From positions 10,001-74,000 of the forward strand of contig JASVEC010000021.1 of NCBI GenBank assembly GCA_030770535.1: DNA of 64,000 bases, written 5' to 3'. A program made the position numbers and the translations under genes. This DNA is from Batkoa obscura (taxonomy: Eukaryota > Entomophthoromycota > Entomophthoromycetes > Entomophthorales > Batkoaceae). Below are positions 41,458 to 53,953 of this stretch, piece by piece. The notes under the pieces were generated by a model that was not told the DNA's origin, made no database searches, and saw nothing but the letters and a program-made list of their open reading frames with translations. The number at the start of each line of letters is the position of its first letter. Position 1 is the stretch's first letter.

Positions 41458-42591
41458 TTAAGGCAATTTTAATAAATGAACTTGCTCATCCCATGCACAA
41501 GTTGCTAATAAACTTGGAATATATAAATTAAAGTCAATTCCCATAGCAAATTCCCTATGCGCATCATGAACAAACACCATTGGGTTACCTTGAAGCTGGT
41601 CCAAATCCCATAGTCTTACTGTCATATCATAAGAAGAAGACGCTACTATATTTCCATGATGAGGAGAACAGCGCACTCTTCTAACTGCATATTGATGGCC
41701 CGCTAAATGTGCTATAGGCTGTCTTGGATTTCTTATGTCCCATAGTTTTATACTTTGGTCAGCCGACCCAGTAACTATTTGTCCTTGATTATATTTATTC
41801 CAATCCATTGATAATACTTCATGGTCATGTGCTGGTATAGTTAATGTTGAATTAGGGACTTTTAAATCCCACACCTTTAATGAATGATCTCCACTAACAG
41901 AAGCAAATAAATCGGGGTCATAAGGGGACCAACTAGCTTCATATACACAACCACTGTGTTCTTTGAATGTTGCTATTGATACTGCTCTATCTGGCCTAAA
42001 CTAATATAATTAATGATTAAATATAAATAAACTGATAATTTATTTACCACTTTAATCGTTTTATCCCAAGAACAAGATAGAAATAAATCCTTTTTAATTA
42101 AATTCCAATTCACACTAAAAACTTCTCTTTCGTGTTCCGACCAATTCATAATAGGAAAATCCTAAAATAAAATATTAGAAAATAAACAGGATATGAATTA
42201 ATTACATTTAGATTGGCATCCCATAGTTTTATACTACCATCACCACTGCATGTTATTAAATGGTTTTCATTTTCTTCACTCCAAGCAATGTCAAATAAAC
42301 CATCTTGTGTATCAAAGCTAAATAATTTATGCTAGATATCTTTTTTTTTTAAATTTATATCATTCTTTACATTTTCTCGATAACTATACCTTCGGGTGTA
42401 TCAGCTAATAGAAATAATCGACCATTACCTACTAATCCAAAATTGGCAGAAGACGCTACCGCTAATTTATTTTCAAAGAATGGATTGAATTGCACCTATA
42501 ATTAGACTTATTAAATTAAATCAACTTGTATTTTAGATCTTTTATTTACTGAATAGCCATTAAATCCTTCTGTAACTAATTGTTTAAACAT
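41458..42591 (-). CDS. PEX7: Peroxin 7, PTS2 import receptor
   Basis: A cytosolic WD40 propeller that binds the N-terminal PTS2 signal of peroxisomal matrix proteins and brings them to the import machinery with a Pex5/Pex20-type co-receptor. Starts [20 protein letters not shown], spliced after GYS. WD repeats: [133 protein letters not shown], and a final [13 protein letters not shown]. That makes six clear repeats plus the N-terminal strand, the usual Pex7 count. About five exons. Confirms peroxisomes with a PTS2 route. Confidence 0.95.
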
Positions 42592-43020
42592 TTAAAAAAG
42601 ACAAAATTTGATTTATTATAATAAAATTTTGATTTATTAACATTTGAAATTCTATTATAAAAATAAAGCTAGTTTAATTGGTTAATTTTCTGATTTTTGA
42701 CTTTTGATTTCGCAACTATAAAACTTGAATATTTAATATCCTTGTTTATATAATCATACAATCATACAATTATACAATTGTATACTCTAAAAAGCTAAAA
42801 TAATTAAACAATTGCTAAGAAAGTAATATACACTCTGATCTAAAGTTACTAAAATATTAGTTTCAAATTGTTCACGCTACTATTATTTAATATTTATTAA
42901 AATTACAATGCTCCTTTAATTTAATTTTGATGAAGAATAAGCAAACATGAATTTATTTTTGGAAAATAAAAAGACTAATTTTATTTCAGTTTTATTTTTT
43001 AGACTTTGACTTTTAATTTA
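42592..43020. other. Divergent promoter region PEX7/MTG2
   Basis: AT-rich spacer of about 430 bp that must serve both genes. An imperfect run of CATACAATTATACAAT units sits near 42755-42780. Confidence 0.55.
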
Positions 43021-44396
43021 ATGATTTATTTAAGAAAACAATTAATAAGAAACTGTTTAAAATTCAATAAACAATTTTATTCATCAAAATACATTATTGG
43101 TAATGATATATATAACAACGACTTTGATGACAACAACAATGAAGTCGTTTCAAAGGTAAGTTTAATATCATATTTTATTATTATTACTAACTTCAATTTA
43201 ATTTAAAGGGTGGTAGCTTTGTAGATTATAAATTAATTAAAGTGATGGGAGGTAATGGTGGAGATGGAACAGTGAGTTTCCATAGAGACAAAATTACTTC
43301 TTTTGGTCCACCTGATGGAGGGAACGGAGGGGAAGGGGGAAGTGTTTATTTTAAAGTAGATAAAAATGAAAGTACTTTGGCATCCCTCAAATATCGTTGT
43401 AGAGCAAAAGATGGTGTTAATGGCAAAGGAAAAGGTATGCATGGTCAAGCAGGAGAAGATCTATTTATAACTGTACCACTTGGAACGATCGTAAAAGAAG
43501 TAGACCCACCTAAAAGTGCCAATGTTTCTGAAAACTCGTTATTCAAAGGAAGTGATTTAACTAGTGAATACATAAATCAAGTAATGGAATTAGACGATGA
43601 TATGGCAAAATATTATAAAGTATATCCGGCGGCAAAACAAGACACTTTTGATTTTCCAGTACCAAGGCAAATAAAAGAAAATCAAAAAGAAAAGGTCAAG
43701 TTAGACTTGGATTTAAGAGAAGAAGGAAACTATATAATAGCGAATGGCGGGAAAGGTGGGTATGGAAATCCTCATTTCTCTACAAGAGATAGAAAATCAG
43801 CAATGATAGCTGAAAGAGGGCTAGAAGGGGAAGTTAAATATTTAGAATTAGAACTAAAAACAATAGCGGATTGCGGTTTAGTAGGTATGCCTAATGCAGG
43901 CAAATCTACTTTTTTAGCAGCAGTATCAAATGCACATCCAAAGATTGCACCTTATCCATTTACAACTTTAAACCCACATTTGGGGACAATTGATTACTCT
44001 GATTTTACACAAGTCACTATTGCAGATATTCCTGGTATAATCCCTGGAGCTCATATCAACAAGGGATTAGGACATACGTTTTTAAGGCACATAGAAAGAT
44101 CCAAGATTTTGATATATATTATAGATGTATCTCAAAAGGATCCATTAAATGATTTAAATATACTTATTAATGAATTAGAACAGTATAAACAAGGATTAAG
44201 TAAAAAAGCATCGATTGTTATTGCAAATAAGTCTGATTTATCAAATAGTAACATATTAACTCATTTCAAAAATTCACTACCAAATAATATGCAAATGATA
44301 CCAATTTCAGCCAAATATAAAAAAAATATTATTAAAGCAACAAATTTAATCAAAAGTTTAGTAAACAGTAATAAAAATAAAGAAATAGATTGTTAA
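43021..44396 (+). CDS. MTG2: Mitochondrial Obg-family GTPase Mtg2
   Basis: Needed for assembly of the mitochondrial large ribosomal subunit. Exon 1 (43021-43155) encodes a basic presequence, MIYLRKQLIRNCLKFNKQF; exon 2 (43209-44396) follows a 53 bp intron; total 440 residues. The Obg fold shows its glycine-rich repeats (GGNGGDGTVSFHRDK, GGNGGEGGSVYF, NGGKGGYGNPHF). The G domain has G1 GMPNAGKSTF, G2 TTLNPHLG, G3 DIPGII, G4 NKSD and G5 SAKY. A Ser/Asp-rich insert of about 60 residues (PPKSANVSENSL to FDFPVPRQIK) splits the Obg fold, as in other fungal Mtg2 proteins. The ATG at 43021 was chosen because the open frame upstream has no ATG. Confidence 0.93.
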
Positions 44397-44630
44397 TATT
44401 TATTTAAATAAAAGCATAGACTATTATTTCTTATTTTCAGTTACATTTTTAACCTTTTAATAGTTAAGAAAATAAGTGAATTTATAAAAACTATCTTTTG
44501 ACATAGGGATGCTTAGTAAAAAATAAATCCATTTAAAGCTGAAGGAATTATTCTTAAACATTTAAATAAAATTTAATGATTAAAATGATTTGATATTAAA
44601 TAGTAAGAGCATGTTTGATACAAAGCAATG
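44397..44630. other. Convergent spacer MTG2/kinase
   Basis: Short AT-rich gap. An isolated ATAGGGATGCTT near 44505 recalls a MITE end but lacks the rest of the element. Confidence 0.5.
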
Positions 44631-45972
44631 TTAAATCGATATGATAATGTCGGATGTTAATATCTGGTGACAAAAGGGACGACAGGTAGAATTTACACTT
44701 AGTATTTTTAAAAGAAACTCAAGTGGAAGGCATTCTTTATCGTTAGGTAAACTATGTGGAAGTTTGGATGATTTTTCATATTGACAATATAAGAGATCTT
44801 TTGGTAGATATTCCTTTAAGCTTTCAATCGTTCTTGGTTTACAATTACTATAGCGCCAAGGTAAATGGCCAGTTACCATATAATAGTATATTATACCACA
44901 AGACCAAACATCAGCTTTTCTTCCATCAAAGTCATAAGGATCAAACCCTTCTGGCGCAATGTATGGTTGCGACCCTACTGCCCCAGAGCATGGATAAACT
45001 ATATTTTGTTTCCATGGCTGTATGATTACCTCAGCAGATCCAAAATCGGATATCTTTAAGTTAGAATTAGAATCTAACAGTAGGTTCTCAGGTTTGATAT
45101 CACGGTGTACTACACCAGTTTGATGAAGGTAATTAACACCTTCTAGTAATTGTTTGAATAAAATATTTGCCTTTTGACAATTCATTGTTTTGGTTTGAAT
45201 AAGACTAAATAAATCTCCGTTTAAACAATACTCCATCACTTGGCACCATGATCCAAGTTCTTCATCGTAAACTAGATCCATAACTTGAACAATATTTTGA
45301 TGGCTTAAAGAAGACCCTATACAAAATTCAGAAGCTATTTTCTTTAAATACGATTTCTCTGTTTGGTCTTCCTTTTTCGGGACAAATCTTTTAATGGCAA
45401 ATAGCGATTTAGACAAACCATTGGTTGAAAATTTATGTGACAAACGAACAGTACTCGTTGCCCCAGAGCCGATAGTGTTCTTGTCACATTCACCGTACTT
45501 TTCAAATAGTATCGAGTGACGATTCTGTTGAATTTTTTTGTTTTTAGTGCTATTTATATGTAAAGAGAATCTGTTATCATCTTTGTTATTGTGCTTGACG
45601 TCGGACTTTAAAGTATCCTTTGACTGAGGGTTGTATGGTAAACTGACATCAAAGTTCAATACTGAGTCTGTTTTCTTTTTTACAAATTGCTTTTCATGTT
45701 TTAATCTAGCAAAATCTAAAAGCATTGATTGTGAATTAATACGTCTTAAAGAAGGTTTGGTACTCGATTCGTCAAATGAGTTGGTTAAAATGATAGCCTG
45801 GACTGATAAGTCAGCTACAACTGCAGGTAAAGGGGTTGAAAGGTTCAAAGAGAGATACTGAATATTTCGTAAATTTTTATTTTAAGATGCTTAAAACAGT
45901 ACTTACTTTTTCTTTTTTATTAAATTCTTTATTACCCCAAGTTGGAGAGCTTAATCCAGTACAAATTGGCAT
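44631..45972 (-). CDS. HAL4/SAT4-like Ser/Thr protein kinase
   Basis: Two exons, 45972-45907 (22 codons, MPICTGLSSPTWGNKEF) and 45857-44631, with a 49 bp intron; 430 residues. An unstructured N-terminal 140 residues is followed by a kinase domain: glycine loop IGSGATSTVRLSHK, catalytic Lys in FAIKRFVP, HRDIKPENLLLD, DFGSAEVI, GSQPYIAPEGFDP, ADVWSCGIIYYYMVTGHLPWRYSN. GSxPYIAPE plus the ADVWxCGIIYxxM pattern is typical of the fungal HAL4/HAL5/NPR1 group that regulates plasma-membrane transporters such as potassium uptake and nutrient permeases. The exact orthologue cannot be decided from motifs, so no symbol is given. All catalytic residues are present. Confidence 0.88.
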
Positions 45973-46071
45973 AAGATCTTATTTTATTTAGCTAATAAAA
46001 TCAGGAAAAAATGGAGATTCAGAGAGATTATATTAAAACAATTAACAAAGTTTCACCAACTATTTTTTATT

Positions 46072-46284
46072 TCAAAATATTAAATCTTCATCTAAATCCC
46101 CTACTTTTATATCAGTTAAACCTAAAACTAGCTTAATTTGAGTTCTTAGCTTGTTTAACTGGGTGATCGCCAAACTACTAAACAAATATGGTGGATTGAG
46201 ATATGCAGCATTTAATTCGCTAAATAAAAGCATAATTCCATGTCTTTTCTCACAAAATAATCTCGCAAAATTATCCGTTGTCAT
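46072..46284 (-). CDS. Small unrecognised protein (70 aa)
   Basis: An intact 70-codon frame starting MTTDNFARLFCEKRHGIML and ending VGDLDEDLIF. The composition is that of a real, mostly helical soluble protein (AITQLNKLRTQIKLVLGL is amphipathic), quite unlike the low-complexity chance frames nearby. It ends 100 bp upstream of the kinase start on the same strand; no splice sites that would fuse it to the kinase were found. I do not recognise the family. It could be a small subunit of a larger complex. Confidence 0.6.
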   Translation of the reverse strand: MTTDNFARLFCEKRHGIMLLFSELNAAYLNPPYLFSSLAITQLNKLRTQIKLVLGLTDIKVGDLDEDLIF

Positions 46285-46807
46285 GAGATTTTATTTTTCA
46301 TAAATACCCTTTTAATGATATTACTTTAAGCCTAACCCAATCCCTCTTCTATTGTTTTATATGCTATAGTGATTGGTTACATTGTAGCATGGTTTGAAAT
46401 CAAGTGAAATTATTAATTATTTTAATTCATTTTAAGCATAATAAAAAGAATAATGATAGAAAATAAAATGATCTAAAATGACCTAAAAACTATGCCAAAG
46501 TTGAAATTAATATTTGCTGCAACTCTATTACAACCTAATTTGCGGTAGTTTTTGGAGCTAGTCATTTATTTTTTTATTTTTTCAAAGGTTAATCTTAAGA
46601 TTCTAAATGGTTCTAGCAAAATTTTATTCTTAAATGAGTAGTTAAAAAGGCTACAACGGTTGTTGCAGCAGCCATAGAGAGGAGATAATTTAAAAATAAA
46701 CCTACATGACTTAATAATTAGTTTACTATTATAATGAAACTTTCACCTAATTAATTTCAAACCTGAAAAAAAGTGATTTTGTTTTGCAAATGATCTTTTC
46801 TTTTATA

Positions 46808-46906
46808 TAGAGATGTTTTTTGGCTTCATTATTTTTTCCATCTTTTAAGCACTATTTGAGTGTAAAAATTATTAGTAAAATTCTTAAATACAAAAATATA
46901 TCCTCA
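46808..46906 (+). mobile_element. MITE copy 14
   Basis: Ends AGAGATGTTTTTTGG and ATATCCTCA, TA on both sides. Confidence 0.82.
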
Positions 46907-46976
46907 TATTGTATATATTCTTATTATTCAAAATTTTTACAGCTCTAATGAAAATAACTATTAAAAAACTAATATA

Positions 46977-47075
46977 TGAGGATATTTTTCTTAATTTCAT
47001 TATTTTTCCATTTTTAAGCATTATTTGAGTGGAAAAATTCTTGTTAAAATTCTTAAATACAAAAATATATCCCCA
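46977..47075 (+). mobile_element. MITE copy 15
   Basis: Ends TGAGGATATTTTTC and ATATCCCCA, TA on both sides. Confidence 0.85.
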
Positions 47076-47258
47076 TATCCTATCTATATTTTCAGATTAA
47101 ATTTTACATTATATTCCTGTCAAATCTTATGAAAATAAATTGCTTCTAAGGGAAATATGAAACAATAACAATATTATCACTTTTATGGTCTAATTTAATT
47201 ATTTTCAAAATCAATGTTGCTTCTCATAACATTTTATTAGGTTTCTTTACTATTGGTT

Positions 47259-48347
47259 TTACCAACTCAATTTTGTGACTTTAAGAGCGTTCGGTTCATT
47301 AGAAATAGTACACATAGTTTGATATATAATTTGCATATCAGCTAAATGTGATTTATCAGAATTAGGCGGTAACAGCTTACAAATCATAGATTATTATGAT
47401 AAACATAAATATAGATATAGAAATTACTTGTAAAACTTGATCAAATGGACATTCTCTTTCAGAATATTCTTTAATCATAAAATTGGTATTAAACCCATGA
47501 TAAATACGTGTATCTCTAACTCTAAATAATACATTATCAACTCGAAGTGAAAACCTTTGTAATAAAAAAAATCCACTTGGCATTACTCTCTAAACAAAAT
47601 GAATTAATAATTAATAGTTTCAATATCAAGTTATTTACTATTTTAACATTTAATACAGCACTTCCATTATCCCCTAATTCGTCTTCAAAAAGTATATTAT
47701 CAGCATAAAATAAAATAGGCTCAGTTTGTTTTAGGATTTCTAAATCTATACGATCCTTTATATTTTCTTCTATCTAAAAAATAATCAAATAAATCATTTT
47801 TTAAATTATTTAAGTTATTTACCTTAACTGTATCTCTTAAAGTATTAGTTCCTGAATAATTAGAAGTATAAGTCCAATCGTATGGATTAGCAACTTCTTT
47901 AACTTCATCCCAATCTTGTCTACAAAAAACAGAAATGTTTATATAAAAGTATTTAAAACCTTATTAGGTTACCTTTCTTTATACCATGCTTCAGAATAAG
48001 CAACCTTTAATTTTGAAGAATTTTCACTAGTATCGACTAGCTTCAAAGCTTCTATAGGATTAAAATTGATATTTATACCCAAATTTTCATTTTTAACCGT
48101 TACTTTATTATTGCCAAATATCATTTCTGGCAAAGGTAAGTTCAATTCCTTTGAGTAGCTAAATAATTTAAATTTAGAATTTAAAACTAAGATTTATTTA
48201 CTCGTCAATCTCAGAACTAGATAATATACTTGATTTTTTTGATGATATCTCCCATCCTTTAATTCTTATACCGTTACCATCATTTGATTCAAATAACTCA
48301 GGTATCTGACTATTAGTTAAGCTTGGATGTGGTAAAGTTCTCTGCAT
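47259..48347 (-). CDS. TIP41: TIP41-family PP2A regulator
   Basis: In yeast Tip41 binds Tap42 and the PP2A-type phosphatases in TOR signalling. Starts MQRTLPHPSLTNSQIP. Family blocks visible: GIRIKGWEISSKKSSIL near the N-terminus, LPLPEMIFGNNKVTV, FNPIEALKLVD, VAYSEAWYKERRQDWDEVKEV, PYDWTYTSNY, PILFYADNILFEDELGDNG, RVMPSGFFLLQRFSLRVDNVLFRVRDTRIYH, EYSERECPF, and a C-terminal LPPNSDKSHLADMQIIYQ. About six exons. The length, roughly 260-280 residues, is normal. The start lies only 105 bp from the divergent RUN-FYVE gene. Confidence 0.93.
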
Positions 48348-48452
48348 AGTAAATATAAAAAAGCAAAAGATAGAGCTTGAATGATGTCATGCTAAATTTT
48401 ATAAAATGACACCATAAAAATTTCATTAAACTTTTTTAAGTTATTTAGTAAA
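48348..48452. promoter_or_regulatory. 105 bp bidirectional promoter TIP41 / RUN-FYVE
   Basis: The two start codons face away from each other across 105 bp, so both core promoters must overlap here. A GATGTCAT-type motif (TGATGTCATGC near 48384) lies at the centre. A possible ATF/CREB half-site is an inference. Confidence 0.45.
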
Positions 48453-50630
48453 ATGGAATATCCAAGTAAAGAATTATTGTTTATAATAAGAACCCAAGAA
48501 AACAGTATACAAAAATTTATAAACCAAAACTATGAAAGAAAAGAATTGTTTCCAAATTTATCTCATCAAGGGTTTGAATTATTGAAGGATTATTTAATAC
48601 AACAACAAGGGTTATGTAAGCAGATAATAAATTTAAGTAAAAGCTTGGTATTGTTTTTATTAAATTTATATCAACATAGTAAAAATACTTTGAAACTGAA
48701 TGAGAATGTGTATTTAATCCATCACTTGTTAAAGTTGTTCGATGGAATTTTCAAACATGGTCTAAAACATAAAACAACGCTTTTAGGTTACAAAAGAAGT
48801 TATTTTGATATGCTTTATGATTTCTTTACTTATAATGCTAAACCAACGAATGAAACAGATAAAAAGATCGTTGAAAATATTTATAATAAAAGTTTAACAG
48901 ACTCAAGTGGAGGCTTGGCATGGTTTAGTGTAGGATTAAATGATAAATTACTCTATGATCGACTAGATATACTAATTAACAATAACAATTTTATAAGGTA
49001 AAATAACTAATACAAATTAATATTAATACATTTAAAAATTAATATAAGAGAATGGTATGAACCATATGCATTTATAAATTCTCCTCAAGCTATCCTATTT
49101 ATTAACTTAGTTGCTACATTTAAGCCAATTCCATTTTATATCAAGTTTGATGAAGCTTTTTTCATACAGCAGGCTAAGGCTTATGAAAAATTGATGCTAG
49201 AAAATGAGTTTAAAGTTTGGATGAATGAAGTTATGGGGGACTTGGAACAAGTTACAAATAAGTAAACTATATAAATTTCATTTTAACTAAACTTAATATT
49301 CAAAAATAAGCAATCATAATGAAACTACCTCAGATGAAAGCTCAGAAGACGAAGTTGATACTGAAAATAAAGTAATTAATAAATTTTGTAGCTATATTAA
49401 TTTAATAAATGATAATAAAAAGGAAGGCGAAAACTCGTATTCAAATGAAATTGATCAAAAAGTGGAAGAAAATGAAAATGGCAAGACTCAGGAAACTATA
49501 GATAATAATGAAGTCAAAATAAAAGTTAAAGATACTATGGTTAGGGAAAATGTAGAATTGCAAATAGAAAATGGTATTAAAGAAATGAAAATAGATGAAA
49601 GAGAATTAGCTGATCAAAATAGTAATGAAATACTAAACGAGAATACAAAAGACTTGGAAAGAGACAGTGAAACCCTAATAAAAAAAGAGTTAGATCATAA
49701 AACAATAAACGTAAGAGCTTTGTCACAAAAAACATCTTCAAATGACAATGAATCTCTAAATAAAATCACTCTTTTAGAAGAGGAAAATAAAGACATTTTG
49801 TTAGAGAACGAAGAATTGAAAGAAGAAATCAAGGCATTTAAAAGAAATCAACTAACTCATATTGAAGAAATAACACAATTAAAAGATCATCAGCATAATT
49901 TACAAAAGAGTATAGAAGAATATCAATGTATGATACAAAACTTACAAACTAGAATTAAAGAATTGGAGCGAGAACAAGAGGATTACCAAAATAGATTCCA
50001 AGAGCTTGGAACGCAATTGGCATTTGCTATAGGAGAAAAGGCAACACAAACAGCACAATTAAATCAAGCACAAGTAAATAGTAATTTATTAAAGAAAAAA
50101 AACCAAGAATTACAAGAAAATTTACATCAATCTTATCAAGACAAATATCAACTAGCCGAACAGATGAATAAGTTACAAGTGCAGTATCAAGATTTAAATC
50201 AATCTTATTTAAATATAAAAAATACAACTTTAGAAAAAGATCAATTGTTAAGCGTGTTAGCAGATGAAATGGCTAAATCAAAATGGACCCTTAAAGAATT
50301 AAGTTTAAAACAGCAACATGAAAAATCATTAAGAGACGAAATTCACCTTTGGGTAGATGATTCATTAGCTGCGCAATGTACCAAATGCAATACTCCGTTT
50401 TCATTGGTAGTGCGTAAACATCACTGTCGAAGAGATGGGTAAACATTATTAATATAATTTATTGATAGTTATTTAATTAATTTAGTAAGGTATATTGTGG
50501 ACCATGTACAAACTACAAAGCTGTTTTACCTGCTTCTAGGAAACCAAAAAGGGTGTGTGTCGATTGCTATAATATGCTAAAAGAAGGTGGAAGCCAAGAA
50601 GTATATAATCGTTCTGAAAGTAAAAAATAA
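48453..50630 (+). CDS. RUN - coiled-coil - FYVE protein (RUFY-like)
   Basis: Four exons, about 675 residues. The N-terminal ~260 residues form a RUN-like helical domain (LLKLFDGIFKHGLKH, GLAWFSVGLNDKLLYDRLDIL, and after the first intron EWYEPYAFINSPQAILF). An acidic linker and a long coiled coil rich in Glu, Gln and Lys follow. The C-terminus is a FYVE zinc finger: WVDDSLAAQCTKCNTPFSLV, RKHHCRRDGKVYCGPC and VCVDC, which binds PI3P on endosomes. RUFY proteins link Rab/Rap-type GTPases to endosomes. Odd point: FYVE fingers have RxHHCRxCG, and here the second Cys is Asp (RKHHCRRDG, codon GAT next to the last splice site), so one zinc ligand is changed. Confidence 0.9.
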
Positions 50631-50726
50631 TACCAATAATTAAATTATATTTTAGTGTCAATAAATAGTTAATGAATCATTTGTTTCAAATATTTTTTAC
50701 ATTTTATTTTTGAAAGAGCGTGTATT

Positions 50727-52860
50727 TTAAGTAAGAGTGTATTGTGGACCACCTCCACCTTCTGGTACTACCCAATCAATGTTTTGAGATGGGCATTTAA
50801 TATCACATGTCTTACAATGAACACAATTTTGAGAATTGATTTGTAATCGTTTACTTCCATCCCCTTTGCTTTCATCTTCAACGTATTCATAAACACCAGC
50901 TAAAATAAAAGTTAGTTTGCTATCTTAATGTAAGTTGTTAGATCTATTACCTGGACAAAACCTATTTTCTGGGCCGTCAAATACTTTAAGGTTCCTTTCT
51001 ACAGGGATATCTTTATTTTTAAGCCTCAAATGTACGGGTTGATTTTCAGCATGGTTTGTACCAGATCTAGAAACGCTATCTAGTAATTGAAATGAAATGA
51101 CTCCATCTGGTTTTGGATATTCAATCTTTTTACATTGTTCTTTTGGTTTAGTTGCTGCATGATCAGGCACTTTGTGTTTAAAAGTCCATGGTACTCTTCC
51201 TTTTAATATAAGAGAATCCAAACCAGAATAAGCAATACCACCATACAATCCAAGTGGATTATGGAATGATGGGCGTATATTCCTTACTTCATATAATTCT
51301 TTATATACCCAGCTGCTTTCTAAGTTTTTAGCATATGACTCAATAAGGAATGGTCCTTCTTTATCGGCTTTAAGTTCCTCATAGATAGACTCAGCTGCTA
51401 CCATCCCACTCTTCATCGCAGTGTGAGTGCCCTTAATCTTTGCAACATTTAAAAATCCAGCAGAATCACCTATTAGTGCACCACCTGGGAAAATCAACTT
51501 AGGAATTGATTGATATCCACCTTCAACTAAAGAGCGTGCTCCATAAGATATTACTTTTCCACCCTCTAATACTTTACTAACAAGCGGATGATGCTTAAAT
51601 TTTTGGAATTCACGGTATGGGTTTAAGTAAGTATTGGAGTAATCTAAACCAATCACAAATCCAATAGAAAGCAGATTGTCATTCATATGATACATCCAAG
51701 ATCCACCATAAGTATTTTTATCCAATGGCCAACCTATTGTATGTGTAATCAGCCCCGGTTGATGTTTACTATTATCTAATTCCCACACTTCTTTAATTCC
51801 TAAGCCATAAGTTTGAAAGCTTTTCCCTTCTCTTAAATTAAATTTATTAATAATTGTCTTTGATAAGGAACCATGACACCCTTCAGCAAATAAGGTAACT
51901 TTAGCATGCAATTCCATACCACGTTCAAAGTTATCCTAAATTAAAATAGATTAAATAAGACATGACTGGTGTAGATAATTATTAAGTCATTACTTTTGGC
52001 TTGAAATTTTTATCTAACCCAACGTCATTTGTGGCAATCCCCTTAACAGATCCGTCTTCATTGTAAAGTACTTCACTTGCTGCAAACCCTGGAAATATTT
52101 CAACTCCCAACTTTTCCGCTTCTTCAGCCAACCATTTTACAAACAAGTTTAATGAAATGATGTAATTTCCTTTGTTACTCATCTGAGGTGGATGTGGAAA
52201 CGGAATTGCATAATTCTTAGTAAGAAATTTAAATTGATCTTTAACTGCAGGCTGGTTTAATGGAGCCTAATGAATTAATTTAACACAAAATAATGGAAAC
52301 CTTTTTAATTATTACCCCTCTTTCCTTCCAGTCAGGGAAGAGCTCATTTAATGCTCTGGGTTCCAATACAGCTCCAGATAAAGTGTGTGCACCTTCATAA
52401 ATACAAAATTAATATTTTATATTAAATAAATGAGGAATGAAAGACCAAATAAATGGCCAAACAGTACTAAAGAATATTTACCCATTTCTCCTGCCTTTTC
52501 TACTATAATAACTCTTACTTCTCTACCATCTTTTTCCGCCAATTGTTTAATCTTGATAGCAGCTGCCAACCCTGCTGGGCCACCGCCAACTATAACAACA
52601 TCGGCTTCATCGGCAAACCTTTCTTCCATTTCAACTTCTTTGACATTTTCTTGCTCTTGTTTTAATTTAATAGAGGTATGAAATTTGTTTGATAAATTTA
52701 GAATAACAGCGCTTCTTTTTAAAGAATTGGAATGAGCTGAGTATAATTTATTGAAAGATAAAGCAGTTGAATATGTTTTATTCAAACTACTCAACACTCT
52801 TGTACTACTCTTTGTAGTCTTAGTTAATTGTATCCCTTTATTCACCTGCCCCAATTTCAT
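50727..52860 (-). CDS. ETFDH: Electron transfer flavoprotein-ubiquinone oxidoreductase
   Basis: A mitochondrial inner-membrane flavoprotein that passes electrons from ETF to ubiquinone in fatty-acid and amino-acid oxidation (yeast Cir2). The long basic leader (residues 1-65) is a mitochondrial presequence. [21 protein letters not shown] is the FAD Rossmann motif. [26 protein letters not shown] and [16 protein letters not shown] follow, then [27 protein letters not shown]. The C-terminus holds the 4Fe-4S cluster ([13 protein letters not shown]) and ends PQYTLT. About five or six exons; the total length fits the ~600 residues of the family. The stop is 97 bp from the converging RUN-FYVE stop. 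Confidence 0.96.
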
Positions 52861-53817
52861 TGAATTTATTATAAAAAACTTATCTTAGATCATCTCATCA
52901 ATCAAATTTATACTATTTGACCAATCATTAACGGGTTTTATCACCAGCAACTTTCACATGATTATGTTTAAAACATTTCAGCTACTTTTACAATTTAAAT
53001 TTCCTAATCTAAATAAATGACAGTTTGATTGTTAATAAATCATTTGAAAATTAAAATAACTGTTATTTTAGTTAAACTAAATTCTAAATAAAAGTATAAT
53101 AATATATATTTATTATATACTATATATTGTACAATGATAAGTATGCTAAATTTTATAGTTAACTTTTATGACGTATTAGTTCTTAAATATAATAATGGTG
53201 ACTATGTTTAAAATAATCACTACTATAAACAATAAATAATGAATTATATTATTTTTTTGATAAATGTTTACTATTTTCCATTAATTTTAAATAACAAAAA
53301 CGGCTATAAATAATATAAAAAAAACATTAAAGAGGAGATTTATCTGGACTTATTTATCTGTAAGAGCGGGAAGTGCTATTTACGGTACAAAACTGTTTGC
53401 TGATTATATTTTGTTAACGATTACTACAAGGATAGTAAATATAAGAGCTCTAATTTAATAGTAAAACAAATAATTAGGCATAGTGTAGATTTCAAGACAT
53501 GAACTAGTAAAAAGGCACAAAACGCTTTCTAGATTACTAACAATTATGAAAAATGCTAACAATTGACAAATAGTTCTTGTTCTTCCACTAGTATATACTT
53601 TCAAATCTAATTTAAGATGTAGTTAAATATATAATAGTCTTTTTTATAATAAAAGGATAAAGAAAGTGAGTTTATATGGAAAAGTAAGGTTTTGTAATAA
53701 CTTCAAGCTATTTACAAGTATAAAAACTATCATAATTAAACATTTTATTATATTACTGAATGACGAATGCGTAAAAGAGCTATGTAAAAGAAAAAATCTT
53801 TACAAATCTCTTTTAAA

Positions 53818-53917
53818 TGGGATATGTTTTTTTAATTCCATCACTTTCTCTATTTTTAAGCATTACTTGAGTGAAAAGGTTATTGCTAAAATTCTTAAAC
53901 AAAAAAATATACTCCCA
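53818..53917 (+). mobile_element. MITE copy 16
   Basis: Starts TGGGATATGTTTTTTT and ends ATACTCCCA, with TA on the right only. Confidence 0.8.
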
Positions 53918-53953
53918 TATACTTAAGTTTTTTGAGCTTCTTAATCTTTTTTA

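Larger units (their letters stand above)
46285..47258. other. Intergenic with two MITEs
   Basis: Between the small protein start and the TIP41 stop. Contains the two MITE copies listed separately, about 70 bp apart in the same orientation; nothing else supported. Confidence 0.6.

Noticed and set aside
44500-44530. Possible MITE end (ATAGGGATGCTT)
   Set aside because: No core or second terminus follows.
45972-46072. Fusion of the 70-residue frame to the HAL4-like kinase as an upstream exon
   Set aside because: No in-frame GT-AG pair joins them, and the kinase has its own ATG and first intron.
53666-53926. 86-codon frame on plus
   Set aside because: Its C-terminal half is MITE copy 16; the rest is low complexity.
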